NCBI GenBank assembly: GCA_913062645.1
Contig: CAJXVW010000002.1
Location: forward strand, 186,001-250,000
Length of the DNA: 64,000 nucleotides
Source of the DNA: an uncultured Mycoplasmatota bacterium
GTDB lineage: Bacteria; Bacillota_I; Bacilli_A; Izemoplasmatales; Izemoplasmataceae
Reading direction: 5' to 3'
The notes beneath the pieces are model-generated. The model ran no database searches. It saw only the letters and a program-made list of their open reading frames with translations, and was not told the DNA's origin. This document shows positions 34,983 through 43,293 of the stretch, in pieces. Every line of letters begins with the position of its first letter. Within the stretch, counting starts at the first letter, position 1. A program made the position numbers and the translations under genes.

Positions 34983-35279
34983 ATGGAGAAGTTCGCGCAT
35001 CTGAAAGACATCACGGAAGACCTGCTGCACGGTCATCTGACCAAGTTGAAAATGGAGTATGAAAACGACACCGTCACCCTCGTCGACATCGTCTACGAGG
35101 ATGACAATCACTACTCCTTCGACTACGTCATCGAAGTCGACAACATCACGCACAATGTCCGCTTCGTGGAACACTTCTGCGCGTATGCCAACGATCACAT
35201 CTCGTTGAAACGCAGTCGCACGTTCGAAGATGCCATCGCGGAGTATCTGTTCCACCCCGAACCATCTGCAGCCCCCTAA
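34983..35279 (+). CDS. Uncharacterised acidic small protein
   Basis: 98 residues behind AAGAGGTGAAAAC. The sequence alternates short strands and turns (YENDTVTLVDIVYEDDNHYS, VDNITHNVRFVEHFC) with an acidic composition; there is no signal peptide or membrane span. No family is recognised. It has its own promoter and a strong shared terminator, so it is a real small gene; the context gives no clue to its role. Confidence 0.7.
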   Translation: MEKFAHLKDITEDLLHGHLTKLKMEYENDTVTLVDIVYEDDNHYSFDYVIEVDNITHNVRFVEHFCAYANDHISLKRSRTFEDAIAEYLFHPEPSAAP

Positions 35280-35284
35280 CAAGC

Positions 35285-35320
35285 AAAACACCTTCGCAGG
35301 TTGCGAAGGTGTTTTTGTTT
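35285..35320. terminator. Bidirectional terminator
   Basis: AACACCTTCGC (35287-35297) and GCGAAGGTGTT (35303-35313) form an 11-bp stem with T-runs on both strands, between converging genes. Confidence 0.88.
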
Positions 35321-36503
35321 ACTCGTGTTCGCTGGCGTCGCGTTGGCTTGGACGCACGCGTGGCTTGCGGTATTTCTTGACGTAGAGGATGCGAGCCGGA
35401 ATGAGAATCGCGGCACTGGTGATTGCAAATGGCAGCAACCCAACGATGACGAGACCGACACCCTGGAAGATGGTGACTAAGAGAGACCACGATTGAACGA
35501 ACGTGTTCACCGTCCGGTTGCCATAGGTGGGATCGGTGGCACGGTAGAGCGTGTCGGTCAGCGAGACGCGGTGTTCGCTCGCAAGCGCGGTGATTTTGAT
35601 TGTGTATTCTTCGTCCGATTGGAGTTCGTCGAAGGTGACTTCGACTTTGCTGTCGGCATAGGTGCTTTCTTCGTATTGTTCGACGAACTCGCCGTTTTGA
35701 TACAGATCGACGTTGATGGTGACGTTCTCATCACTGTGGTTGTAGAGTTCCAGCGAGATCGCATTTTTGGTGACTTCGGTGACATGCACTTGCGGCGCGG
35801 TGGTGCGAGGCAGAACGACGATTTCCTCGACGGCCTTGCGGATGAGCAGATCGATGGTCGAATAGTCGACGAGCGAATCGTAGTTGGCCAACGTGTCGCC
35901 GATCTGGTTCAACTCGGCTTCGATTTCATACCGTTCGTCTTCGAGTTCGAGAATCGTGTCGAGGTCGACCGCGGTAGCGATCAGATCAAGAATCCGATCA
36001 TGCCGGGCTTCCAGTGCTTCCCGTCTGGCTTCGAACGTCGAATAGGCGTTGGTGATATCCTCGCTGGTCTGGGTGAACGACACCAGTTCGCCGGTGGTTT
36101 TGACGTCGTCGAGAAACGCGTCGAACTCACTCGACAGCACACGGATTGTCAAGCGATAACGCTCGGTCGTGATGTTGGCCGCTTCAACGTATGCGGTGTA
36201 GGTGTCGATCGTGTCCATGACGTCTTCATACACGCTGTCGGGGTCGAGGACCGCCATCTCGAGGTCGGCCTCGTAAATGATCTTACGGTTCAAGAGCGCC
36301 GGCAGATCGCTGTCGCTTTGCACGGTGCCACCCTGTTCAATGGGATCTTCGGAGATGGGATCGGGATTCGGAAGGTCGTTGTTGTCCTCCTGATATCCAC
36401 TTTCGTCGTCGATCATCGAGGGATCATAATCGGCTTCCGCCGAACATCCGGAGAGCAGGATCGCCAAACCGATCAGTAACGTCAGTATCCATGTTTTGTT
36501 CAT
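35319..36503 (-). CDS. DUF4349 lipoprotein
   Basis: 394 residues. A signal peptide ends in LLSGC (C20). After an acidic linker comes the DUF4349 domain (about 75-250): RKIIYEADLEMAVLDPDSVY, a long helical hairpin FEARREALEARHDRILDLI with ELEDERYEIEAELNQIGDTL, and a closing LVDYSTIDLLI. A beta sandwich-like stretch and a C-terminal membrane span (about 350-378) with a basic tail follow. The protein is thus lipid-anchored at one end and membrane-inserted at the other. Function of DUF4349 is unknown; envelope stress or cell-surface roles are guesses. Confidence 0.85.
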   Translation of the reverse strand: MNKTWILTLLIGLAILLSGCSAEADYDPSMIDDESGYQEDNNDLPNPDPISEDPIEQGGTVQSDSDLPALLNRKIIYEADLEMAVLDPDSVYEDVMDTIDTYTAYVEAANITTERYRLTIRVLSSEFDAFLDDVKTTGELVSFTQTSEDITNAYSTFEARREALEARHDRILDLIATAVDLDTILELEDERYEIEAELNQIGDTLANYDSLVDYSTIDLLIRKAVEEIVVLPRTTAPQVHVTEVTKNAISLELYNHSDENVTINVDLYQNGEFVEQYEESTYADSKVEVTFDELQSDEEYTIKITALASEHRVSLTDTLYRATDPTYGNRTVNTFVQSWSLLVTIFQGVGLVIVGLLPFAITSAAILIPARILYVKKYRKPRVRPSQRDASEHE

Positions 36504-36594
36504 CGTGATTGCCTCATTTCTTGATTGGGATGTCTCCATTCTACCCATCGCATGTGACAAACCCTTGAAGAAACTGTGACAAACCTATGACAAA

Positions 36595-36623
36595 TGAAAA
36601 GCCGCTTGCGAGAAGCGGCTTTG
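36595..36623 (-). terminator. Terminator of CASTOR/POLLUX-like gene
   Basis: AAAGCCGCTT and AAGCGGCTTT form a 10-bp stem around GCGAG, followed on the minus strand by TCATTTG. Confidence 0.75.
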
Positions 36624-36630
36624 GATTGAT

Positions 36631-38475
36631 TTAGTCTTCGGACAACACGATGACCTTGTCGTGTTCTTGCAGGCGCACCACCTCATGCTTGACGGGGTTG
36701 GTGACGAGACAGGCGCGTCCGGTGCAGCTCGACAACTTGTAGCCGAGGAAGGTCTCGCCCTTCTTGGCGCAGGCCTCGACGAGCGTGTACCCGTCGACAT
36801 CACGTGCGATGTCGACATAATCGGTGACGGGTTTGAGATAGACTTCGGCACCGTTCTTGTTCAGGAGAATCTCCAGGATCTCGACGAGATACGGGTTCTC
36901 CGCCACCTGAGTCAGCATCCGGCTGGTGAGCTGGTTGCTGATGACGAAATCGTCGACTTTGGCAAGTTCAATGATTTTGGTGTTCTTGACGTTGAAGATT
37001 TCCGTCACCACTTCGAAACGACGATCGGCGGTTTTCTCGATGTCCCGCAAATGAAGGAGTGTCAACAGCGTTTGCGAATCACGGTCTGCTTTGGCGGTCT
37101 CGGCATTGTGGAAGATGACGATCGAACCGTCGGTGTGGGTCACGACCTGTTCGATCCATTGCCGTTCGTACGTGGATCCGATGATCAGTTCGACATCGAG
37201 GTTGTCGAGTGATTCCCCAAGTTGCGTCAACTTGCGGGAACCGACTTCGCTGTTCATCAACATCGTGATCTTCGATCCCGCTTTCACGTAATGATCGAAT
37301 TCGCGAATGACTTGCAGCACTCTGGGATTGTAGCCGACAAAGAGAATCCGCACCTGTTCCATGTTGGAACGACGGGCCTTGTCCAGAATCGCTTCGGAAT
37401 AGTTGGTGGTATGGATCGGTTCGACCACGGCGGTGTCGTCGTCTTCGCTGATGACGATCACTTTGTCCCCGGTTTCGACCGTGACATCGGCAGCCGGGTT
37501 GATGCATGGTTTGCCGTCCCGGATCAAGCCGATCGGAACCGACTTGGTGAACGATTTCTGAAGCTCGAGATAGCTGCGTCCGACGACGTCTGTGCCATCG
37601 ATGACGTAGATCTCGTCACCGGCGAAGTCGAACAGATCGCTGTAGATGATCGACAGTCCGGTCTGCAGGCACGATTGCGCCATGATCTTCGTCAATGCAT
37701 CCTCGACGTGGATGAAGTTGCCGCCTTCGCCAATCAGTTTCTGCGCCACTTCCATCGTCTGGGGATCGGCGAACATCGCCGCGACGCGACCCTTGCGCGT
37801 CTTGAAGTAGTCGGTTTCCGATAGTGCGACAAGCGCTTTGACAGTCTTGATGTCGTCTTCGACCATGATCACGCTCTTGGCTTGCGAGATGCTGCACATC
37901 TTGAGATCGTCGACCTCGAAGATGGAGCCGTTGCGGTAAATCACCTTGGTGGTCTTGAAGTCCTTGATGTAGTCGCGGACGGTGGCGGCGAGCACCAGCG
38001 GATCCTCTTCCGACAACACGACGATGACTTCGCGGCGTTGGTTCTCGTTGGCCTGAATCAGTTCATCGAGGACCACCGGCAGACTCGGGCTGCTGCCGAG
38101 GATGACCGTATGGTTTCGTTCGATGACTTTGCTGCGTCCTTTGCGCAGGGTTTCCAGTTTCTCCTGAAAGCCGTTGAGAATGAAACTGATAAACAAACTG
38201 AAGATGAAGATGCCGACGAACGTCGAAATCGTCAGAAACAGAATGTACAGTCCGGACCCCTCGTCACCGGCAAGCGTGCCGGGATCGAGCGTGCGCAGGA
38301 AATTGAGCCATGCCAGTTCGAGAATGGTGTCATCCGGGAAAAACAACACCATCACCAGCGACACCAGTCCAATGATGACCAGCAAAATGAACAGCAGTCC
38401 CAGAATCAGCGACAATGTGCCAAGTGACAGGAACTGATCGTATTTGTAACGAACGTAATCGGTGAAGCGTTTCAT
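36631..38475 (-). CDS. CASTOR/POLLUX (DMI1)-type ion channel
   Basis: 614 residues. Two or three N-terminal spans (about 17-47 and 77-103) flank a pore-like stretch (LNFLRTLDPGTLAGDEGSG) and lead into tandem RCK-like Rossmann domains: ERNHTVILGSSPSLPVVLDEL with VIVVLSEED, and VRILFVGYNPRVLQVIREFD with ITMLMNSE, each followed by TrkA-C-like parts. This order matches plant CASTOR/POLLUX and their bacterial relatives, which form tetrameric cation channels gated by calcium or nucleotides. Ion and ligand cannot be read here. ATG follows AGGAGG; single gene. Confidence 0.85.
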   Translation of the reverse strand: MKRFTDYVRYKYDQFLSLGTLSLILGLLFILLVIIGLVSLVMVLFFPDDTILELAWLNFLRTLDPGTLAGDEGSGLYILFLTISTFVGIFIFSLFISFILNGFQEKLETLRKGRSKVIERNHTVILGSSPSLPVVLDELIQANENQRREVIVVLSEEDPLVLAATVRDYIKDFKTTKVIYRNGSIFEVDDLKMCSISQAKSVIMVEDDIKTVKALVALSETDYFKTRKGRVAAMFADPQTMEVAQKLIGEGGNFIHVEDALTKIMAQSCLQTGLSIIYSDLFDFAGDEIYVIDGTDVVGRSYLELQKSFTKSVPIGLIRDGKPCINPAADVTVETGDKVIVISEDDDTAVVEPIHTTNYSEAILDKARRSNMEQVRILFVGYNPRVLQVIREFDHYVKAGSKITMLMNSEVGSRKLTQLGESLDNLDVELIIGSTYERQWIEQVVTHTDGSIVIFHNAETAKADRDSQTLLTLLHLRDIEKTADRRFEVVTEIFNVKNTKIIELAKVDDFVISNQLTSRMLTQVAENPYLVEILEILLNKNGAEVYLKPVTDYVDIARDVDGYTLVEACAKKGETFLGYKLSSCTGRACLVTNPVKHEVVRLQEHDKVIVLSED

Positions 38476-38594
38476 GATCAGGCCTCCTTGCCTAATTTTC
38501 CTCTGGTTCCATTATACCGCCAACAACATTGCTTTCGCAACACCTTCCACGAAATCCTTCTCATGTTTCAAGAATATCCGTCGCCCCTCAGGCA

Positions 38595-38628
38595 AACAAA
38601 AAACCTGTCACGTCGCCGTGACAGGTTC
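38595..38628 (-). terminator. Terminator of the ECF-truA-GNAT operon
   Basis: AACCTGTCACG (38602-38612) and CGTGACAGGTT (38617-38627) form an 11-bp stem; TTTTTTG follows on the minus strand. Confidence 0.88.
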
Positions 38629-39031
38629 ATCGATTCAGTTTGATGAAACCACGGATGCCCGCCGTCTCATAGGTCTGAAAACCGACGGATTCGTAAAACG
38701 CCTTCTGCCGCTCTTCGAGATCGGTGGTAAGAATGATCTGGTTGACATGCGCGTACTTGTCGAAGATCACCTTCATCAGTTTGGTTCCGATGCCCTGACG
38801 TTGATGATCGGGGAGAATCAGGATGTCCTGGATGTAGATGACGGTCTCGCCGTCACCAAAGACCCGGATCAGTCCGACCAAGGTGTCGCCGTCGTACGCA
38901 CCGTGTGCGTAAAGCGAGTTCCGTATGCCGGCGAACAACTGTGCCGGCTTCTTCGTATACGCGGTCCAGCCGTTCTTCTCATACAGATGGAGAATCGCAT
39001 TCTCATCATACACGAGTTCCTTGAGTGTCAT
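38627..39031 (-). CDS. GNAT-family N-acetyltransferase
   Basis: 134 residues, a single GNAT domain. The acetyl-CoA loop is IQDILILPDHQRQGIGTKLM (motif A, QRQGIG), preceded by LVGLIRVFGDG and followed by FYESVGFQTYE. This compact type acetylates small amines or peptides; the substrate is not evident. It begins 11 bases after truA and is the last gene of the ecfA1-ecfA2-ecfT-truA operon. Confidence 0.88.
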   Translation of the reverse strand: MTLKELVYDENAILHLYEKNGWTAYTKKPAQLFAGIRNSLYAHGAYDGDTLVGLIRVFGDGETVIYIQDILILPDHQRQGIGTKLMKVIFDKYAHVNQIILTTDLEERQKAFYESVGFQTYETAGIRGFIKLNR

Positions 39032-39042
39032 CGCATCACCTT

Positions 39043-40080
39043 CTAATAGGTCACGTCGGACAGATACAGTCCCGTCGCCGGGGCTTTGTCTTTGAGCAGA
39101 TCGACGTCCCGCGCTTGGATCAACTCGTGCATCGTCGTGTCAAGTCGGCCGTTGGCGATCGCCACTGCGGCACCGACGAGATAGCGAACCATGTAACGGA
39201 GGAATCCGTCGCCGCGAATCGCGATCCAAATGTGATCGCCATCTTCGACGACGCGGATCGTATGGATCGTACGAACGCTCACCTCGACATCGGTGGCCGT
39301 CGTGAACGTCCGGAAATCATGGGTGCCGATCGCCGCCGTGAGTTCCTCGCGCAGGCGCTCAACGTCATCGATGGTCGTATGCCATTCGTAGTGTCGCTGA
39401 ATCGGATCGTACCACTTGCGGTTGATCTTGTAGCGGTATTCTTTCGTTTTGACATCATAACGGCTGTGAAAGGTCGGGTCCACCGCTTGGAGCGCATGGA
39501 TGTGGATGCTGTCGGGGAGATACGAATTGATCACCATCCGCATCTTGTCAACGGGAATCACGGTATCGACATCGAAGTGAAAGACTTGTTTGACGGCGTG
39601 AACGCCGCGGTCGGTGCGACCGCTGGCATGAATCGTGACATCGTCCTCCAGCTGAAGCGCCTTGGTGATTGCTTCTTCGATCGCCTGTTGGACGGTGTGG
39701 TGGTTCGGTTGGCGCTGATAGCCGAAGAAACTGGATCCGTCGTAAGCGCATTCGCAGACAATGCGAGTCTTGTCGGTGCGGATCGTCTCGTACAGTTTGA
39801 CGATGCGGCCGTCGGTGACGTCCGCTTTGGCGACACAGTCGTATGTCCCCGCATGGTCGGTGAGGACAAGATCGTAATGATAGTCGCCATGGTCCTCACG
39901 GATGGACAGGATCTTCACGTCCTGGATGGGATTGTCGCCGATGTATGTGATCAGTTCCGAGCGTTCGTAGATGGTACGTTCATCGTACGTACGAACCCCG
40001 TAGAACGAGGTGTCGACAAGGTCCTTCAAATGAGTGGTGTCGCCATCTCGCAACATCTCATAATAATCATGCAGAATCAT
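39043..40080 (-). CDS. truA: TruA pseudouridine synthase with N-terminal NTF2-like domain
   Basis: 345 residues, about 100 more than normal TruA. The TruA part starts near residue 104 (RIVCECAYDGSSFFGYQRQP) and has the catalytic Asp in SGRTDRGVHA (D157), TKEYRYKI and the DGFLRYMVRYLVGA end; it makes pseudouridine at tRNA positions 38-40. The N-terminal 100 residues (ILHDYYEMLRDGDTTHLKDL, YERSELITYIGDNP, DYHYDLVLTDHAGTYDCVAK) look like a SnoaL/NTF2-type cone fold. No ATG, GTG or TTG with a ribosome site separates the parts, and the ATG at 40080 overlaps the ecfT stop as ATGA, so the fusion appears genuine. Confidence 0.88.
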   Translation of the reverse strand: MILHDYYEMLRDGDTTHLKDLVDTSFYGVRTYDERTIYERSELITYIGDNPIQDVKILSIREDHGDYHYDLVLTDHAGTYDCVAKADVTDGRIVKLYETIRTDKTRIVCECAYDGSSFFGYQRQPNHHTVQQAIEEAITKALQLEDDVTIHASGRTDRGVHAVKQVFHFDVDTVIPVDKMRMVINSYLPDSIHIHALQAVDPTFHSRYDVKTKEYRYKINRKWYDPIQRHYEWHTTIDDVERLREELTAAIGTHDFRTFTTATDVEVSVRTIHTIRVVEDGDHIWIAIRGDGFLRYMVRYLVGAAVAIANGRLDTTMHELIQARDVDLLKDKAPATGLYLSDVTY

Positions 40081-41042
40081 GTCAGAATCACGACCACGAT
40101 CGATCCGGCGATGAACAGCGTCGACGTGATCACGACGACCGTATCGATCCATTGCCAGGACAGGACATGGAGTCTGGTGCGATATTGTCCAGGTACGAAA
40201 TTGCGGGCCTCCATCGCGTTGGCGAGTTCGTCGGAGCGCTTGAAGCTGATGATGAACATCGGGACCAACAGACTGATGATCTGCATGATCTTGTCCTTGA
40301 GCTTGCCTTCGGTGAAATCGACGCCGCGGCTCGCTTGGGCGAGCATGATCTTGTTCGCCTCGTCGAGCAACGTCGGAATGTACCGCAGTGCGATCGAAAT
40401 GATCAGGGCGATCTCCTCGGCGCTGATCTTGATCAGACTGAGCGGTTTGAGCAGTTGCTCGAGGCCGAGCGTCAGGTCGGTCGGTTTGGTGGTGAGCGTC
40501 AGAATCGTCGAGAGCGTGACGATGATGACGAGTCGGATCATGATGTAGAACGCACCGCGGACACCGTCGGAATAGACATTGATGACGGGACTTGTCAGCA
40601 CGTCGCCCGGCGCGAACAAGTTGAACAGCGCGAGAATGCCCGCGACATACGCCAGGAAATAGAACAGGCGGAACCGCACCCGCTTGCGGGTGAGGACATA
40701 CAGAACCACGAGCGCGATGGCGATCAGCAAATTGTAGACGGAGATCGTCAGCGGCAAGGTGTATAGCAGTGAGCCGGTCTCCACAAACAGGATCTGGAAC
40801 GTGAAGGTGAAGGTCAACAGGATCATGATCGGGCGCAGACCGCGGATGATGCGGCCGATCGGAATGCCGCCGGCCCACAGCAGAATCAGCACGAGCGACA
40901 GCATGACCAGGATGTGGAACACGTTCTGTAGAATGAACGTCGATACCATCAACAAAATCAAGGCGACGATCTTGCTTCTCGGGTCCATCTTGTAGAGGAA
41001 GCTGTCGCCGGGCACGTATTGGCCGATGATGATGTTGTTCAT
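40077..41042 (-). CDS. ecfT: ECF transporter transmembrane protein EcfT
   Basis: 321 residues, longer than the usual ~265. It links substrate-specific S proteins to the EcfA ATPases for vitamin or metal uptake. YVPGDSFLYKMDPRSKI is the standard start; the coupling motifs are AQASRGVDF and AMEARNFVPG. The extra length comes from an added hydrophobic pair (about 105-170, VLTRKRVRFRLFYFLAYVAG). The ATG at 41042 overlaps ecfA2 by 4 bases (ATGA); the open frame upstream of it is a shadow of ecfA2. Confidence 0.93.
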   Translation of the reverse strand: MNNIIIGQYVPGDSFLYKMDPRSKIVALILLMVSTFILQNVFHILVMLSLVLILLWAGGIPIGRIIRGLRPIMILLTFTFTFQILFVETGSLLYTLPLTISVYNLLIAIALVVLYVLTRKRVRFRLFYFLAYVAGILALFNLFAPGDVLTSPVINVYSDGVRGAFYIMIRLVIIVTLSTILTLTTKPTDLTLGLEQLLKPLSLIKISAEEIALIISIALRYIPTLLDEANKIMLAQASRGVDFTEGKLKDKIMQIISLLVPMFIISFKRSDELANAMEARNFVPGQYRTRLHVLSWQWIDTVVVITSTLFIAGSIVVVILT

Positions 41043-41905
41043 GACAGCACCTCCAGGACCATGGCGTGGAGATCCTCGACGGTCTTGGGCAACCGGTGGA
41101 AGGTGACGCCCAGTTTCGTTTCCAGCTTGCGGGTAAGATCGATCATGTCGGGCGTTTCCAAGTTCCACGATCCGAAATCACCCGTCAGAAACAGTTCGTC
41201 GGGAGTGCCGTCGAAGACGAGTTCACTCTTGTTCATGACGAGCACGCGGGAGGCGTATTCGTAGACGGTGTTCATGTCGTGGGTGATGATGATGACCGTT
41301 TTATTGAGGTTGCGATGAATCTCGGTGAACAGCTTCAAGAGCGCCTCGCGACCCTTGGGGTCGAGTCCGCTGGTCGGTTCGTCGAGCACGAGAATGTCCG
41401 GTTCCATCGCCAGGATGCCAGCGATCGAGACCCGTTTCTTCTCGCCGCCCGAAAGATTGAACGGACTGCGTTCCAAGTACGATGCGTCCAACCCGACGGC
41501 CTGGAGCGCCTGACGGGCGCGGACCTTGGCGTCGGCGTCGCTGACGCCAAAGTTCTTCGGTCCGAACATGATGTCCCGTTCGACGGTTTCTTCAAAGAGC
41601 TGGTATTCAGGGAACTGGAACACCAGCCCGACTTTTTGCCGCAGGGGATTGAGTTTGACGTTCTTGTTCTTCTTTTTGACGTCCTTGTAGATCTTGACGC
41701 CATACACCGTGACTTCGCCTTCGGTCGGGCGCATCAGGGCGTTCATGTGTTGCACGAGCGTGCTTTTGCCGCTGCCGGTTTCGCCGATCAGGGTGATGAA
41801 CTCTCCCGTTTCCGCTATGTCGAGAGTGATGTTGCTGATGGCCCGGTAGCGCGTCTGATCGACGCCGACGTAGTCGTAGCTTACCTGTTCAAACTTAATT
41901 GCCAT
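41039..41905 (-). CDS. ecfA2: ECF transporter ATPase EcfA2
   Basis: 288 residues. Walker A GETGSGKST, Q-loop VFQFPEYQLFEETVERD (the FPEYQLF pattern marks EcfA2), signature NLSGGEKKRVSIAGIL, Walker B ILVLDEPTSGLD and H-loop ITHDMN are intact. It pairs with EcfA1 to drive EcfT. The start overlaps the end of ecfA1 by 25 bases. Confidence 0.95.
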   Translation of the reverse strand: MAIKFEQVSYDYVGVDQTRYRAISNITLDIAETGEFITLIGETGSGKSTLVQHMNALMRPTEGEVTVYGVKIYKDVKKKNKNVKLNPLRQKVGLVFQFPEYQLFEETVERDIMFGPKNFGVSDADAKVRARQALQAVGLDASYLERSPFNLSGGEKKRVSIAGILAMEPDILVLDEPTSGLDPKGREALLKLFTEIHRNLNKTVIIITHDMNTVYEYASRVLVMNKSELVFDGTPDELFLTGDFGSWNLETPDMIDLTRKLETKLGVTFHRLPKTVEDLHAMVLEVLS

Positions 41906-42687
41906 AGGTAGTCCTTCAAGTCGGGATTGTCGATCTTCGATTCCTCGAGTTGGTACATCAGTTTCAGCGGAAGGAGGAGTTCGAGATTCGATGCGTTGAG
42001 CGTTGCTTTATCATTCAGCACCTCTTTGGGGGTGCCGACTTTGAGGATTTTGCCTTCTTTGAGAATGACGATCTTGTCGCTGTGGATGGCTTCTTTCATG
42101 TCGTGGGTGATGGTGATCACGGTCACGCCCTGGGCGTTGATCTCCTTGATGTAGTCGAGGATCTCGTCACGGCCCTTGGGATCGAGCATGCTGGTTGCTT
42201 CATCAAAGATGATGATGTCGGTGTTCATCGCCAGGATGCCGGCGATCGCGACGCGTTGTTTCTGGCCGCCCGACAGGTTGTGGGGCTCTTTCTTGAGATA
42301 CTCGTTCATCCGCACCCGTTTGGAGTACTCGTCGATGCGACGGATGATCTCCTCGCGCGGAAAACAAAGATTTTCCATGCCAAAAGCGATATCGTCCTCG
42401 ACCGTCACCCCGACGAACTGATTGTCCGGGTTCTGAAAGACGATACCGATCTTCTTGCGGATGTCGTAGACGGTGTCCTCGTTCAAGGTCAGTCCGTCGA
42501 CGATGATCTCGCCCTGGTCGGCCTTCAAGAGACCGATGATCAGTTGTGACAATGTCGATTTGCCGCTTCCATTGTGGCCCAGAACGCTCACCCATTCACC
42601 TTTCTCGATCGTGAGATTGATGTCTTCGAGCACTTGTTCTTGTTCCACGTAATGGAAATGCAGATCGCGTATTTCTATGATGTTCAT
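41881..42687 (-). CDS. ecfA1: ECF transporter ATPase EcfA1
   Basis: 268 residues. Walker A GHNGSGKST, Q-loop VFQNPDNQFVGVTVEDD (typical of EcfA1), signature NLSGGQKQRVAIAGIL, Walker B IIIFDEATSMLD. First gene of ecfA1-ecfA2-ecfT-truA-GNAT. The ATG at 42687 follows GGATGGAG; an extended -10 (TGATATAAT) is at 42713-42721. No S component is encoded nearby, so this is a shared (group II) energising module. Confidence 0.95.
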   Translation of the reverse strand: MNIIEIRDLHFHYVEQEQVLEDINLTIEKGEWVSVLGHNGSGKSTLSQLIIGLLKADQGEIIVDGLTLNEDTVYDIRKKIGIVFQNPDNQFVGVTVEDDIAFGMENLCFPREEIIRRIDEYSKRVRMNEYLKKEPHNLSGGQKQRVAIAGILAMNTDIIIFDEATSMLDPKGRDEILDYIKEINAQGVTVITITHDMKEAIHSDKIVILKEGKILKVGTPKEVLNDKATLNASNLELLLPLKLMYQLEESKIDNPDLKDYLWQLSLNR

Positions 42688-42712
42688 GCAATCAACTCCA
42701 TCCAACACATAG

Positions 42713-42721
42713 ATTATATCA
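42713..42721 (-). promoter_or_regulatory. Extended -10 promoter of ecf operon
   Basis: The minus strand reads TGATATAAT about 26 bases ahead of the ecfA1 start. Confidence 0.65.
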
Positions 42722-42749
42722 AAAACGTCTGTAAAAAGCACATACAATA

Positions 42750-42782
42750 ACAAAAAAGCGGGACGATCGAATCGTCACCGCT
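42750..42782 (-). terminator. Terminator of four-span membrane protein gene
   Basis: A stem (GCGG and GACGAT with ATCGTC and CCGC, one internal mismatch) is followed by TTTTTTGTT on the minus strand. Confidence 0.7.
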
Positions 42783-43155
42783 GCGATGGTTGTTTAGATG
42801 GTTTGTCTTCGTATAGAATGAAATTGATGGGTACGGAAACCACGAGGATGAAGAACACCAGCAACGCGATGAAGAATGCGGCGAGATTGCTCCAGTCGCC
42901 ATTGTCTCGCAGATAGAACGAGATGAATGCGCTGGCGACGATGACCAGAAGCGTGTGCGGGACGTAGTACGCCTGTTTCCGTTTGAACAAACGACGCGTC
43001 AGCAACCCGAGCATTGTCACCGCGATGGCGCCGCCGATGGTGCCGAAAATCAGAATCAAACCAACCTGGTCGAACCCGATGCCCATCGAGACCATCAAGA
43101 CCGACACGAACAAAACAACAAGCGCGATGTAGCGAATCTTTTCTTGTTTGGACAT
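42775..43155 (-). CDS. Uncharacterised four-span membrane protein
   Basis: 126 residues: a basic start (MSKQEKIR), four spans (about 9-24, 29-52, 67-83 and 93-112) and a polar tail (EDKPSKQPSQR). The loop LTRRLFKRKQAYYVP carries a cluster of positive charges. No family recognised. The ATG follows GGAGGTGGATGAC. It is divergent from the gene at 43294 and has its own terminator. Confidence 0.7.
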   Translation of the reverse strand: MSKQEKIRYIALVVLFVSVLMVSMGIGFDQVGLILIFGTIGGAIAVTMLGLLTRRLFKRKQAYYVPHTLLVIVASAFISFYLRDNGDWSNLAAFFIALLVFFILVVSVPINFILYEDKPSKQPSQR

Positions 43156-43220
43156 GTCATCCACCTCCATCGTCATCATACCACTTTCTTGCGATCCATA
43201 CAATGTTTTCATCGCTGTCA

Positions 43221-43249
43221 TTGAAAACATCCCGCCCTGGGTGTACTAT
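43221..43249 (+). promoter_or_regulatory. Promoter of DUF6159-like membrane gene
   Basis: -35 TTGAAA (43221-43226), 17-base spacer, -10 TACTAT (43244-43249). Confidence 0.7.
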
Positions 43250-43293
43250 GAAATTGTAGAGGATGGACCGTGCCTGTTCGAGGAGATGTGCTG

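Noticed and set aside
40081..40878. Further upstream extension of the truA frame
   Set aside because: Shadow of ecfT with Arg/His-rich composition; the ATG at 40080 overlapping the ecfT stop is the real start.
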